Below are positions 9,916-19,010 of a stretch of DNA of 64,000 bases, one piece after another; the stretch's first letter is position 1; each line of letters begins with the position of its first letter. The notes beneath the pieces were generated by a model. It saw nothing but the letters and a program-made list of their open reading frames with translations, was not told the DNA's origin and made no database searches. A program made the translations under genes and the position numbers. The stretch is taken from NCBI GenBank assembly GCA_963702535.1, contig CAVPDG010000012.1, positions 73,184-137,183 on the forward strand. Reading direction: 5' to 3'. The stretch comes from CAVPDG01 sp963702535. GTDB lineage: Bacteria > Chloroflexota > Anaerolineae > Anaerolineales > UBA4823.

Positions 9916-11078
9916 ATGTCATACCTTACCAAGCTCTCCTGCACGGTTTGTGGACAGATCTTTCCAGCCGATGTCCCGCAAACATATCTGCGCGGCATGT
10001 AAGGCGCCGCTCCTCACCCAATACGACCTGGCTTCTGCACGGAATAACCTCGATCGCGATGGCTTTAGCCATCGCCCAGCAGGGATGTGGCGCTGGCAGG
10101 AGTTATTGCCGCTCCAGCAGCCTGCGCTGATCACAAGTTTGGGAGAAGGCGACACTCCGCTCCTCTCCTTACCGCGGATTGGCGTTGAGCCTGGGTATAC
10201 CCAACCTGTATTTGAAAGACGAAGGTCGTAACCCAACCGGAACCTTCAAAGCTCGGGGACTTTCTGCTGCCATCTCGAAAGCCAGAGAGCTTGGCATCTC
10301 TAAATTTATCATTCCTACCGCCGGTAATGCCGGAGGAGCATTAGCAGCTTATTGCGCCCGATCCGGCACGCAGGCTTGCATCGTCATGCCAGAAGACACC
10401 CCACGTGCTAACCTTTCAGAATGCCGCGCGGCTGGCGCACAGGTTGTGCTGGTCAAAGGTCTGATCTCTGACGCAGCACGCCTGGCAGAACAGAAAGCCA
10501 CAGATGAAGGCTGGTTCAACCTCTCGACATTCAAAGAACCATACCGGGTTGAAGGAAAAAAGATCATGGGTTACGAGCTGGCAGAGAGCTTTGCCTGGAA
10601 GTTGCCAGATGTCATCATTTATCCAACCGGCGGCGGAACCGGGTTGGTGGGCATGTGGAAAGCCTTTGCTGAGCTGGAAGCGCTGGGCTGGCTGGATAGC
10701 GCCGCCCTGCCTCGATTCGTTGCCGTCCAGGCTGAAGGCTGCGCTCCCGTGGTTCAGGCGTTCCAGGAAGGCGCGGAGACCTGCCAACCCTGGCAAAATG
10801 CTCACACCATCGCCTCTGGCTTGCGCGTCCCCAAGAGCTTCGCCGACCGTCTCATCCTGAGCTGCCTGCGCCAGAGCAAAGGCACTGCCATCGCCGTCAG
10901 TGATGCAGAAATTCATGACGCGCAACACAGCCTGGCAACCCGAGAAGGCGTACTCGCCGCTCCTGAAGGCGCAGCAACGCTGGCAGCCTTGCCTCATCTC
11001 TTGAATACCGGTTGGATCTCACCCAGCCAGACCGTCGTGCTGTTTAATACCGGCTCCGGTCTTAAATATCTCGACTAG
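9916..11078 (+). CDS. thrC: Threonine synthase (two frame breaks)
   Basis: Converts O-phosphohomoserine to threonine with PLP. The N-terminus MSYLTKLSCTVCGQIFPADV, continued in another frame by ICAACKAPLLTQYDL, makes the four-Cys zinc-ribbon often seen at the start of this family. The core contains NLYLKDEGRNPTGTFKARGL (PLP Lys in FKARG), PTAGNAGGALAAYCA, and the glycine loop YPTGGGTGLVGMWKA, with the C-terminal FNTGSGLKYLD. Three frames are needed: breaks near 9985 and near 10190 (PLLSLPRIG then LSLGIPNLYLKDEG). The total of about 387 residues fits the family. No clear ribosome site precedes the ATG at 9916; translation may be leaderless. It stands alone, divergent from the NusG operon. Confidence 0.85.
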
Positions 11079-11143
11079 ATGCGGTCTAATCACCCGTAGA
11101 GGGGGAAGTTCCAACAATGTGACATTTTACGTTCAAATGACAC

Positions 11144-11172
11144 ATGACAAAGCGCATTGGATTAGGTATATT
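11144..11172 (+). promoter_or_regulatory. Promoter for the DUF362-polyferredoxin pair
   Basis: ATGACA (11144-11149), 17-base spacer, TATATT (11167-11172). The start point would fall about 20 bases before the DUF362 ATG, which has AGAGGTG upstream. Confidence 0.5.
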
Positions 11173-11201
11173 TTGTTGAGTAAGGAAGCAGAGGTGAACC
11201 C

Positions 11202-12233
11202 ATGACTCAACTATCAAGACGACAGTTCCTGCGCATGCTTGCCGCCAGCAGCACTGCAATTACTTTACAGCAACTCATGTCTGCCTGCGGGCTGAATCCA
11301 ACCCCTGGGGAGATCTTTCCAACATCAACGCAACCACCTCAGCCATCTCCCACGGACCTACTGCCCACCAGCGCATCCGCCCCAGCTACCTCCCCACCAG
11401 CCTCCCTCACAGCTACACCGGCTGGCTCTCCAGACCTGGTGGTGGCGCGCGGCAGCGATCCCGAAACGATCGTCAGGCGCGCCCTGGCAGCCTACGGCGG
11501 TATGCAGGCGTTCGTCCCCAAGGACGCCCGGGTGATCATCAAGCCCAACATCTGCGTGGCATATCACACCTACGAGTATGCCGCCACAACCAATCCCTGG
11601 GTCGTCGGGGCGCTGGTGAAGACCTGCCTGGAAGCCGGGGCGCGCAGCGTACAGGTGCTGGATTACCCCTTTGGCGGCTCCCCCCAGGAGGCTTATTCAA
11701 AGAGTGGGATTGAAGAGCAGGTTCTGGCGGCTGGCGGCGAGATGATCTTCATGCCGGAGTTTAAATTTGTTTCCACCAAAATTCCCCAGGGGGTAGATTT
11801 AAAGAAAACCCAGGCGTTCGATGACGCCATGAAAGCCGACGTGCTCATCGACGTCCCCGTCGCCAAGACACACGGTCTCGCCCGTTTGACCCTGGGCATG
11901 AAAAACCTGATGGGCTTGATCAAGAACCGCTCGGCGATCCATAGCAACCTGGGTCAGCGTATCGCCGACCTGACCAGCCTCTTCCATCCCACCCTGACCG
12001 TCATCGACGCCGTGCGCATGCTCATGGCGAATGGACCCACGGGCGGCAACCTGGATGATGTAAAACAGATGGATACCGTCATCGTCAGCCCGGATATCGT
12101 CGCTGCGGATAGCTTTGCAGCCACCTTGTTCGGATTAACTCCCCAAGAGCTGGATTACATCCGCGCTGCATCCAGCATGGGTCTGGGCAATAGCGACCTT
12201 AAAAGCATGAAGATCGAAGAGATCACGCAGTGA
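11202..12233 (+). CDS. DUF362 protein with Tat signal and lipobox
   Basis: The N-terminus SRRQFLRMLAASSTAI is a twin-arginine signal and ends at LMSAC, a lipobox-like Cys at about residue 28, followed by 50 residues rich in Pro, Thr and Ser. The protein is thus probably exported folded and lipid-anchored outside. Residues 80-343 are the DUF362 domain (VIIKPNICVAYHTYEYAATTNP, DVLIDVPVAKTHGLARLTLGMKNLMGLIKNR). The family is poorly characterised and often stands beside ferredoxins; here the next gene, 12 bases on, is a membrane polyferredoxin, so an electron-transfer partnership is likely (inference). The gene reads cleanly in one frame. Confidence 0.85.
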   Translation: MTQLSRRQFLRMLAASSTAITLQQLMSACGLNPTPGEIFPTSTQPPQPSPTDLLPTSASAPATSPPASLTATPAGSPDLVVARGSDPETIVRRALAAYGGMQAFVPKDARVIIKPNICVAYHTYEYAATTNPWVVGALVKTCLEAGARSVQVLDYPFGGSPQEAYSKSGIEEQVLAAGGEMIFMPEFKFVSTKIPQGVDLKKTQAFDDAMKADVLIDVPVAKTHGLARLTLGMKNLMGLIKNRSAIHSNLGQRIADLTSLFHPTLTVIDAVRMLMANGPTGGNLDDVKQMDTVIVSPDIVAADSFAATLFGLTPQELDYIRAASSMGLGNSDLKSMKIEEITQ

Positions 12234-12245
12234 AATGCCATCGGA

Positions 12246-13835
12246 ATGTCGCCGCTATCTAGAACGGAAGGAAAAAGAGGATAACCCGTAAATACGGATT
12301 ATCCAGCCGCTGGATCACCGCCCGCAAGCTCGTCCAATACCTTTCGCTGGCGGTCTTTATCCTGTTATTTTTGCTATCCAAACAGGGTGGTCTGGCGTGG
12401 CGACCTTGTGAACCTGCCCATGCGGCTGGATCCACTCTTAATGCTGACCCACCTGCTTTCCAGCCGCACTTTCCTACTCGGCTCAAGCCTGGCTCTGCTG
12501 ACCTTGCTCGCCACCCTCGTCTTCGGCCGCGCCTGGTGCGGTTGGGCTTGCCCCCTGGGGACGGTACTGGACCTTTTTCCCTCGAACCGCTGGAGAGGCA
12601 AGCGACCTCCCCCTGCAGAAGCCTGGCGCAAGGCGAAATACGCCCTGTTACTCACCATCATCTTTGCCGCCTTGCTTGGCAACCTGACTTTGCTGGTCTT
12701 CGACCCGCTTGCTATCCTCTTCCGCTCCCTGTCGGTCGCGATCTGGCCCGCAATGGATCAAATCGTGTCTGCCCTTGAGCGCTTGCTTTACCAGGTGCCG
12801 CCACTCTCCGCGGCTGTATCGCAATTTGATGCCTGGATAAGACCTGGCATCTTACCTACGGAGCCCCAGGCTTATCGTAGCAGCTTGCTGTTTGCCGCGC
12901 TCTTCCTGGGTGTGATCGCCCTCAACCTGTTTGCCCCGCGTTTCTGGTGCCGCTACCTCTGCCCATTAGGCGGCTTGCTTGGGCTGGTCAGCAAATTCGC
13001 TCTCTTCCGCCGCGAAGTCAGGGAAGGTTGCAAGGGCTGCGAGCTGTGCACACGCGTCTGCCCAACCGGGACCATTGATCCCCATAAAAGCTATGCCAGC
13101 GACCCCAGCGAGTGCACGATGTGCCTGGAGTGCCTGGAAAGCTGCCCGCGCGGGCAGGTGGCTTTTTCAGCCCGCATCCAGCCGGCAAGCTGGAATACCT
13201 ACGATCCATCGCGCCGCGATGCGCTCTTGGCAATCGGCGCGGCTGTGACCGGCGTCGCCTTATTCCGCAGCGACTGGCTGGCAAAGCGCGAGCCGCCTCA
13301 CCTGCTGCGCCCGCCAGGCGTGCGCGAAGCTAACCCGGACGTGATTGCATTCACCCAATGCGTGCGCTGCTCAGAATGCCTGCGCGCCTGCCCCACCAAC
13401 GCCCTGCAGCCGGCTGTCTTCGATGCCGGCGTACAGGGGATGCTCACCCCGCTGCTCATCCCCCGCCTGGGCTACTGCGATTATTCCTGCAACGCCTGCG
13501 GGCAGGTCTGCCCGGTGGGGGCGATCCCACCTCTCAGCCTGGAGGAGAAGCGCCAGCAGGTCATCGGCAAAGCCTATATCGATGAGAATCGCTGTATCGC
13601 CTGGGCTGATCACCGCGATTGCATCGTTTGCGAAGAGATGTGCCCCGTGCCGGAGAAAGCTATCCAGCTCCAGGAAAGCGAGCTGCCAGGCGCCGATGGC
13701 GCCCCTGTGATCATCAAGCTACCGCGTGTGCTGCGCGAGCGCTGTATCGGCTGCGGCATCTGCGAGTACAAGTGCCCGGTCAATGGCGAGGCAGCTATCC
13801 GCGTTTTCGTTCCGGAAACAACGGTTCCCTTTTAG
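12246..13835 (+). CDS. Membrane polyferredoxin, NapH/CcoG-like (two frame breaks)
   Basis: An N-terminal membrane part (VQYLSLAVFILLFLLSK, then LLGSSLALLTLLATLVFG, LLTIIFAALLGNLTLLVF and another helix at about 12,890) carries GRAWCGWACPLGTV and FWCRYLCPLGG, the paired Cys motifs of the NapH/NosR/CcoG group. Several 4Fe-4S motifs follow: CKGCELCTRVCP, CTMCLECLESCP, CVRCSECLRACP, CDYSCNACGQVCP, CIVCEEMCP and CIGCGICEYKCP. The start is put at ATG 12246: restoring one A in the AAAAA run near 12,275 gives MSPLSRTEGKKRITRKYG without stop, and a second break near 12,388 joins LSKQG to VVWRGDLVNLPMRLDP. It probably passes electrons across the membrane together with the DUF362 lipoprotein. Confidence 0.8.
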
Positions 13836-13914
13836 AACAGTTACATACATAAGGAATAGTGGCTCTCCGTTGTGCAAATTCAGCGAGCATACCGGATGAC
13901 CCCTGAAATCAATT

Positions 13915-13950
13915 GCGGTCGAGCACGTGATTTCTCGCATGCACGACCGC
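13915..13950. terminator. Hairpin between convergent genes
   Basis: GCGGTCG-a-GCA (13915-13925) pairs with TGC-a-CGACCGC (13940-13950): ten pairs with one A-A mismatch. It lies between the polyferredoxin and methyltransferase stops; there is no clear T run. Confidence 0.4.
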
Positions 13951-13988
13951 ATCCTTGTTATGCGCTCTATCCCCAGCCTTACGGGCTT

Positions 13989-14897
13989 TCAAACTCGGTT
14001 GCTAGCTGCTACGCTCACACCAGCAGCCGCGGCTGCAGCGGCTTTGGCAGCCTTATCCCGCTTGCGGAATGCCTGGATCCAGTGCATGGAATACTCATCG
14101 CGCCCCATCAACAGGTCGGTCGCCAGCAGTGTGGTCTGGATCTCGGGAACGGTGGGGTCGGTGATGGCTGCGGTGAGGCCGCGCGCCACGCCCAGCGCCA
14201 GGTAAGCCACGTTGATAATCTTGCGGTCCGGCAGTCCGAATGACACGTTGCTCGCGCCCAGGCTCAGGTTGACGCCCAGCTCTTTTTGCACGAGCTGCAT
14301 GGTGTCCAGGGTGATGCGCCCGGCGTTATGGTCAGCGCCAACGGTCAGCGCCAGGCAGTCGATGACGATATCCTCGGGCGGGATGCCGTATTCTCCCGCA
14401 TGCTTGATCAGCTTCTCCGCGACTACCAGCCGCGCTTCGGGTGTGGGTGGGATGCCCAACTCATCGGTGATCACGCCGATCACGGCTGCCCCATATTGCT
14501 TCGCCAGGGGGAAGACCTTATCCATCATCTTCGCCTCGGCGGTGGTGGAGTTGATCAATGCTTTGCCGGGGTAGACCGCCAGGGCTGCCGCCAGCGCCTC
14601 GGGGTTGGCGGTGTCGATGCAGATCGGGGTTTGGGCGAATTCCATCACCGCCTGCACCGCGCCGCTGAGCAGCGCCGGCTCGTCGCCGCCGGGGATGCCG
14701 GCGTTCACGTCCAGCACCTGCGAGCCAGCTTCCACCTGCTTGCGGGCGTCCTCCAATGCCACCGAAAAATCGCCTTGCGCCATCGACTCCGCCAGCTTCT
14801 TGCGCCGCGTGGGGTTGATGCGCTCGCCGATGATCACGAAAGGCTGCTGTGGAGAGATGATAACCTGCTTGTCTTTGTAGCTGAGTACGGTTTCCAT
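13989..14897 (-). CDS. Methyltetrahydrofolate-corrinoid methyltransferase (pterin-binding, AcsE/MtvA/MetH-like)
   Basis: A TIM-barrel pterin-binding protein of about 300 residues: FVIIGERINPTRRKKLAE at the start, VLDVNAGIPGGDEPALL, PICIDTANPEALAAAL, KALINSTTAE and NVSFGLPDRKIIN are the family blocks of methyl-THF methyltransferases, which move a methyl group between tetrahydrofolate and a corrinoid protein. No corrinoid-protein or activator gene adjoins it, so whether it serves acetyl-CoA synthesis, O-demethylation or methionine synthesis is open. The C-terminus has a low-complexity Ala/Lys tail. ATG 14897 with AGGAG 9 bases upstream is preferred over TTG 14903. Confidence 0.8.
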   Translation of the reverse strand: METVLSYKDKQVIISPQQPFVIIGERINPTRRKKLAESMAQGDFSVALEDARKQVEAGSQVLDVNAGIPGGDEPALLSGAVQAVMEFAQTPICIDTANPEALAAALAVYPGKALINSTTAEAKMMDKVFPLAKQYGAAVIGVITDELGIPPTPEARLVVAEKLIKHAGEYGIPPEDIVIDCLALTVGADHNAGRITLDTMQLVQKELGVNLSLGASNVSFGLPDRKIINVAYLALGVARGLTAAITDPTVPEIQTTLLATDLLMGRDEYSMHWIQAFRKRDKAAKAAAAAAAGVSVAASNRV

Positions 14898-14937
14898 GTT
14901 CAAAGGTCTCCTGGTTAAATTGGATGAGAATAAGAGC

Positions 14938-16628
14938 TCAAGCTAATGCTACACTTTCCGGGATCGCCTCACGCCCGCGCCGGATTGCCATTGAAACTGC
15001 CGCTGCCAGGGCTGCAACGGCTGCCAGGGCAATGCCAGCCACCGCCAGGAATGCAATCTGGAATAGAGAGATGAAGGCTACGTATGTGCTGCGCAATCCT
15101 GGCAGGGTCCAGGTCACCAACGCGCCATTGACGGCGTAGCTGTAAAGCACCGGCAGCGCAAGAATATAAATGACCACCAGAGTCATCACCATAGACAGGC
15201 TGGCAGCCCGCCCGGCGCCTTGCCGGTAGAGGTGCATAACAAAGAAAAACACAAGCCAGCTAAGACCAGCAGCGATCAGCACTGTAGAGGACAGGTAGCT
15301 CAACATCTCCTGCGCCTCCCCCACCCAGCTCAACGAGTAAGGCAGCCCATCCAGCGCGACGTAGCGCAGGTTGAAAAGCAGGAGATATAGCAAAGCGCTG
15401 ATGACCATCCACAAGGTGGTCTTCCCGCGCTTCCAGATCAAGACAGACAGCAGGGATAAGCGCCAGGATCGCTGCCAGCAGGAGGCGCGGCAAGCGCTCG
15501 CGGTTCAAGCGCCGCGAGCGTGCTTCATCCATCACGCGCTGGGCGGATGCTACGGAGCCATCTGCCGGCGCAGCGATCTGCTCGCCGATCGCCTGGGAAT
15601 ATGCCGCCAGCAAGCCCGCCTGTTGGGCTGTCGAGCGCGCCTGCAGATCGGCGACCTGCCCAGGCGTGAGAGCCAGCATCTCCACCAGGGGTCGTCCCTG
15701 CGTAGAAGCCGGCAGGTTTGCGCCCAGCAGCGCCGCCAGGGTCGGCGCCACATCCACCATCTGGATATCCGGGTAGCGTCCCGGCTTGACGCCGGCGCCT
15801 GCCAACACAAAAGGCTCGGTCAGCGTCACCGCCTCGTCACCGCCGTGACCACCGCGATCGATCTGCCCGTGGTCGCTGAGCACCACCAGCGTATCCTGAC
15901 TCAGATCGAGGGTTGCGCCGATCTGGCGGATGAGGTCATCCGCCCGCCGGGCAGCTTCATCCCAGCGCGGATCCAGCGGACCGCCCTCGTGGTGACCGGC
16001 ATAGTCCACCTGGTCCAGGTGGATCAGGATGAGCTGGTAAGAGTCCGTCTCCAGCCAGGGCATCGCCGCAGCCACCACCTGCTCGTCCGCAAGACGATCT
16101 TCTCCCGGGGTGTAGAAACTGGCATCCACGGCGTCCTGCGGGACCAACTTCTCGAACCAGTAATAACCGGAAATAGCCGTCTTCAGCCCGCTGCGGTGGG
16201 CAGCGGAAAACAAGTTATCCTGGGTAAAGGTGGGGATATCCGCATACTCCAGATTCGCAGCGGGACCATCGTGCAGGTCGGGCCAGGCGCCGACCAGGAG
16301 CGTGGCATAGCCGGGCTCGGAATAAGAGAGCGGGCGGCTGTGCATCGTCGCCCAGGCGCCTTGCTGGCGCAGCCCGTTCAGGTAGGGCATCACCTCCGGC
16401 TTGAGCGAGGTGTCCTCCCGCAGAGCATCGACCAGGACGAAAACCAGGCGCCGGGTGGATCCCACGCCGGATGCGCCTCCCGGCTGCGGGGGCGCGAAGC
16501 GCAATGGCGAGCGGTAGGCAAACAGCGAATCCATCAAGGAGCTTGCCCATAACAGCGCCCCGGCTGCCAGCGCGATAAGGGCAGCCAGATGGGACCAAGA
16601 TCGAGAGGAGACGCATCCACCGGCTCAT
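14938..16628 (-). CDS. Membrane alkaline-phosphatase-fold protein (two frame breaks)
   Basis: The central part has the type I phosphodiesterase/alkaline phosphatase fold: VFVLVDALREDT, SRPLSYSEPGYATLLVG, LILIHLDQVDYAGH and VVLSDHGQIDRGGHGG carry the expected Asp/His metal ligands and the Thr nucleophile region. The N-terminal membrane helix is restored by a shift near 16,605 (MSRWMRLLS then RSWSHLAALIALAAGALLW), and the four-helix C-terminal membrane part by a shift near 15,445 (ILALIPA then LLSVLIWKRGKTTLWM). It may act on a phospho-headgroup or glycan outside the membrane (inference). The repeat at 16,637 lies just before its start and may have replaced its native upstream region. Confidence 0.7.
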
Positions 16629-16636
16629 GAGTATTT

Positions 16637-16689
16637 TGTTCTATCCGAAAATGGATGGGAGAACCCTCGAATTTTCGGTCAGGTTCTTA
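16637..16689. repeat. Short copy of a palindromic (MITE-like) repeat
   Basis: TTCTATCCGAAAAT at the left and CTCGAATTTTCGG plus CAGGTTCTTA at the right match the ends of the larger element at 46,239-46,341. The central GC-rich hairpin is missing, so this looks like an internally deleted relative. Confidence 0.6.
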
Positions 16690-16789
16690 CTATATCATAC
16701 GCGCCTGGGAACGGCGAGTGACGGTTGTCCGCTCTCACAGGTGAAGGTTGGCAGCATTAATTGCCCATGGATGCAATATAATGGCGGCT

Positions 16790-17650
16790 ATGACAGCCTC
16801 ATTCTCATCCACTTACCTGCGCCGGCACATCGCCCTGCCCAGCGACCACGGCTCCTGGGTCTTCCTGCTCAGCCCGCTGCTGATCGGCTTGTTTGCCGGC
16901 GGCAGCTTCAGCATCGCCTCGGTGTACCTGATCATCGCAGCCATGGCGGCTTTCCTCATCCGCCAGCCGGTGACGATCGCCATCAAAGCCTATAGCGGGC
17001 GGCGCTCGCGCCGCGACCTGCCTGCCGCCCGCTTGTGGATGCTGGTGTATGGCGCCATCGCCTTGCTGGGCGTCGCCGGGCTGGTGAGCGAGGGATATGC
17101 CGCGCTGCTGATCCTGGCGCTGCCGGGCATCCCTGTCTTCGCCTGGCACCTGTACCTGGTGAGCCGCCGCCAGGAGCGCCGCCAGGTGGGTATCGAGGTG
17201 GTGGGCAGCGGCGTGCTGGCTCTGGCTGCACCGGCGGCTTACTGGGTCGGACAGGGACCCCCGCCGGCGCTCAACGCGCTGGACCCGCTGGGCTGGTGGC
17301 TGTTCGCCCTCACCTGGCTGCAATCGGCAGCTTCTATCGTGTATGCCTACCTGCGCCTGGAGCAGCGCGATCTGGCAGCCGTCCCCGCCGTGCCCGAGCG
17401 CCTGCGCATGGCGCGCCGCGCCCTGGTGTACACCAGCTTCAACCTCATCGCAGTAGGCATCTGCAGCCTGGCGGGTTACCTGCCGCCGCTGCTCTTCCTG
17501 CCCTACGCCTTGCAGTGGGGCGAAACCCTGTACGGCAGCCTGAAGCCAGCCGTTGGCTACAAGCCCACGCGCATCGGCATCCGCCAGCTCATCGTCAGCA
17601 CGCTGTTCACCATCCTCTTCATCGTAACCTGGCTTCTCTGGCTGCCCTGA
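16790..17650 (+). CDS. YwiC-like membrane protein
   Basis: About 286 residues with seven to nine hydrophobic segments. LPSDHGSWVFLLSPLLIGL near the N-terminus is the YwiC family hallmark (an HG-W motif followed by a membrane helix), and charged loops such as SGRRSRRDLPAAR lie between helices. Function in the family is unknown; a link to heme/respiratory genes is seen in some bacteria. The start is uncertain: ATG 16790 lies 8 bases after TATAAT (16777-16782) and would give a leaderless message; ATG 16781 overlaps that box and ATG 16748 lies before it. Codons are very GC-rich. Confidence 0.7.
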   Translation: MTASFSSTYLRRHIALPSDHGSWVFLLSPLLIGLFAGGSFSIASVYLIIAAMAAFLIRQPVTIAIKAYSGRRSRRDLPAARLWMLVYGAIALLGVAGLVSEGYAALLILALPGIPVFAWHLYLVSRRQERRQVGIEVVGSGVLALAAPAAYWVGQGPPPALNALDPLGWWLFALTWLQSAASIVYAYLRLEQRDLAAVPAVPERLRMARRALVYTSFNLIAVGICSLAGYLPPLLFLPYALQWGETLYGSLKPAVGYKPTRIGIRQLIVSTLFTILFIVTWLLWLP

Positions 17651-17795
17651 GCTAACAATCCTGCAAATTGCCGGCTTATTTCCAAAATCCGCGTAACCTC
17701 TGCCGAATTATGGGGTTATCAACTCTTGGAGGAGTATCTATCCGTCTTGCGGATTTATCGCCTCATCCCAAATCCATTTATGGAGGAGTATAAAA

Positions 17796-18125
17796 ATGGC
17801 TGAACAGGTTCCCTCTACCGATATTACCAGCGATGATAAGCTTTGGGCAGCTCTCGGCTATCCCATCGGCCTCATCGCCATCATCGTCTTGCTGATGGAG
17901 TCAAAGCGCGCTCGACCCTTCATCAAGTTCCACGCGGTGCAGTCGATCGCCCTGAACATCATCCTGTGGGTGATCATGATCATCCTCAGCATCACCGTCG
18001 TCGGCGCGATTTGCGCTCCGCTGGTGTGGCTCGTCACCCTGTGGCCCGCAATCAACTCGTACCGCGGCAATCACACCGAGATCCCGGTCATCAGCAATTT
18101 CATCAAGAAACAGGGCTGGGTCTAA
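17796..18125 (+). CDS. Small DUF4870/Tic20-like membrane protein
   Basis: 109 residues with three hydrophobic segments (WAALGYPIGLIAIIVLL, FHAVQSIALNIILWVIMIIL, GAICAPLVWLVTLWPAI) and the conserved RPFIKFHAVQS between the first two, as in DUF4870 proteins. GGAGGAG lies 7 bases upstream of the ATG. A clear terminator follows, so it is a single-gene unit. Function unknown. Confidence 0.8.
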   Translation: MAEQVPSTDITSDDKLWAALGYPIGLIAIIVLLMESKRARPFIKFHAVQSIALNIILWVIMIILSITVVGAICAPLVWLVTLWPAINSYRGNHTEIPVISNFIKKQGWV

Positions 18126-18138
18126 TCCGGCAGATTTA

Positions 18139-18173
18139 ACCCCCGCTGCAATCTGAGCGGGGGTCTTATTTTC
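18139..18173 (+). terminator. Intrinsic terminator
   Basis: ACCCCCGCT (18139-18147) pairs perfectly with AGCGGGGGT (18156-18164) around an 8-base loop and is followed by CTTATTTTC. It ends the DUF4870-like transcript. Confidence 0.85.
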
Positions 18174-18206
18174 AGGGTAAGGCGGTAGCAGGTTTTCCGA
18201 TTTTCC

Positions 18207-18235
18207 TTGACTTTTGCACCACTCCCACTTAGAAT
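18207..18235 (+). promoter_or_regulatory. Promoter of the glycine-riboswitch operon
   Basis: TTGACT (18207-18212), 17-base spacer, TAGAAT (18230-18235). Start point predicted near 18,242, about 80 bases before the first aptamer. Confidence 0.65.
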
Positions 18236-18324
18236 GGGCAGGATGTGATCCCGAGTTTACGGGTTGCTGGCGGCGTTCTCAGCCACGACCGGGAAGCTTG
18301 TGAGGCATCAAGAGAATACAAACG

Positions 18325-18545
18325 AGCACAGGGGAGAGTCCCGGAGTTTTTGCGTCATCCACGCCGATCCGGGCACCGAAGGTGCAAAGCCAGCTTAGGA
18401 TAGGCTGGCTGAAACTCTCAGGTAAAAGGACCCTGCGCTCGAAATCCTCTGGAAAGCTGGCGTTGCAGGACTCTTGCGCAGCGGCGGCACCGATGGGGCA
18501 AGCGCGGATCTAATCCGGGCGAATCTCTCAGGTCCAAGACAGGGG
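18325..18545 (+). promoter_or_regulatory. Tandem glycine riboswitch (two aptamers)
   Basis: Aptamer 1 (about 18,325-18,434) has GGGGAGAGTCCCGG, CACCGAAGGTGCAAAGC and GAAACTCTCAGGTAAAAGGACC, the conserved glycine-aptamer core. Aptamer 2 (about 18,445-18,545) repeats it: CTCTGGAAAG, CACCGATGGGGCAAGC, CGAATCTCTCAGGTCCAAGACAG. A short linker joins them, as in cooperative tandem glycine switches. It lies upstream of gcvH-gcvPA-gcvPB, and its expression platform is the adjacent terminator, so glycine binding should allow read-through (an ON switch, as known for this class upstream of gcv operons). Confidence 0.93.
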
Positions 18546-18577
18546 CGCACACTTCCTCAGTGTGCGCCCTTTTAATT
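18541..18577 (+). terminator. Riboswitch expression-platform terminator
   Basis: GGGCGCACAC (18543-18552) and GTGTGCGCCC (18560-18569) form a perfect 10-bp stem with a 7-base loop, followed by TTTTAATTT. It starts inside the end of aptamer 2 (AGGGG overlaps), so glycine folding and termination compete. Confidence 0.9.
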
Positions 18578-18604
18578 TCCTAATCCTTTCATTGGAGGCA
18601 CGAA

Positions 18605-18994
18605 ATGAACTTCCCAACCGATCTGAAGTACACCAAAAACGACGAGTGGGTGCGCGTTGATGGTAAGACCGGAACCGTGGGCATCACCGATTATGCCCAG
18701 AACCAGCTCTCCGACATCGTGTTTGTCGAAGTGGTGGTGGCAGTTGGCGACAAGGTCAAAGCTGGCGATTCTTGCGCCACGGTCGAATCCGTAAAAGCCG
18801 CAGCCGACGTCTACATGCCCGTCAGCGGGACGATCGTCGCGATCAACGAAGCGCTCCCCGACGCCCCCGAAACCGTCAACAGCGATCCCTACGGCGCTGC
18901 CTGGATGGTGAAGGTGGAGCTCAGCGCACCGGCAGAGCTGGATGGCTTGCTGGATGCGTCCGCTTACCAGGCTTTCGTAGAAAGCAAAGAATAG
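18605..18994 (+). CDS. gcvH: Glycine cleavage system H protein
   Basis: 129 residues, the usual length. The lipoylated lysine is K64 in VESVKAAADVY, and the N-terminus LKYTKNDEWVRVDG and the block NSDPYGAAWMVKVEL are family signatures. It carries the aminomethyl group on lipoate between P and T proteins. GGAGG lies 8 bases before the ATG. First gene of the glycine-riboswitch operon, 16 bases before gcvPA; reading frame intact. Confidence 0.97.
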   Translation: MNFPTDLKYTKNDEWVRVDGKTGTVGITDYAQNQLSDIVFVEVVVAVGDKVKAGDSCATVESVKAAADVYMPVSGTIVAINEALPDAPETVNSDPYGAAWMVKVELSAPAELDGLLDASAYQAFVESKE

Positions 18995-19010
18995 GCTTTC
19001 AGGAGAACCC

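Noticed and set aside
15371..16552. Plus-strand ORF of 393 codons
   Set aside because: Antisense to the phosphatase-fold gene; the composition (His, Gln, Arg) is typical of a shadow.
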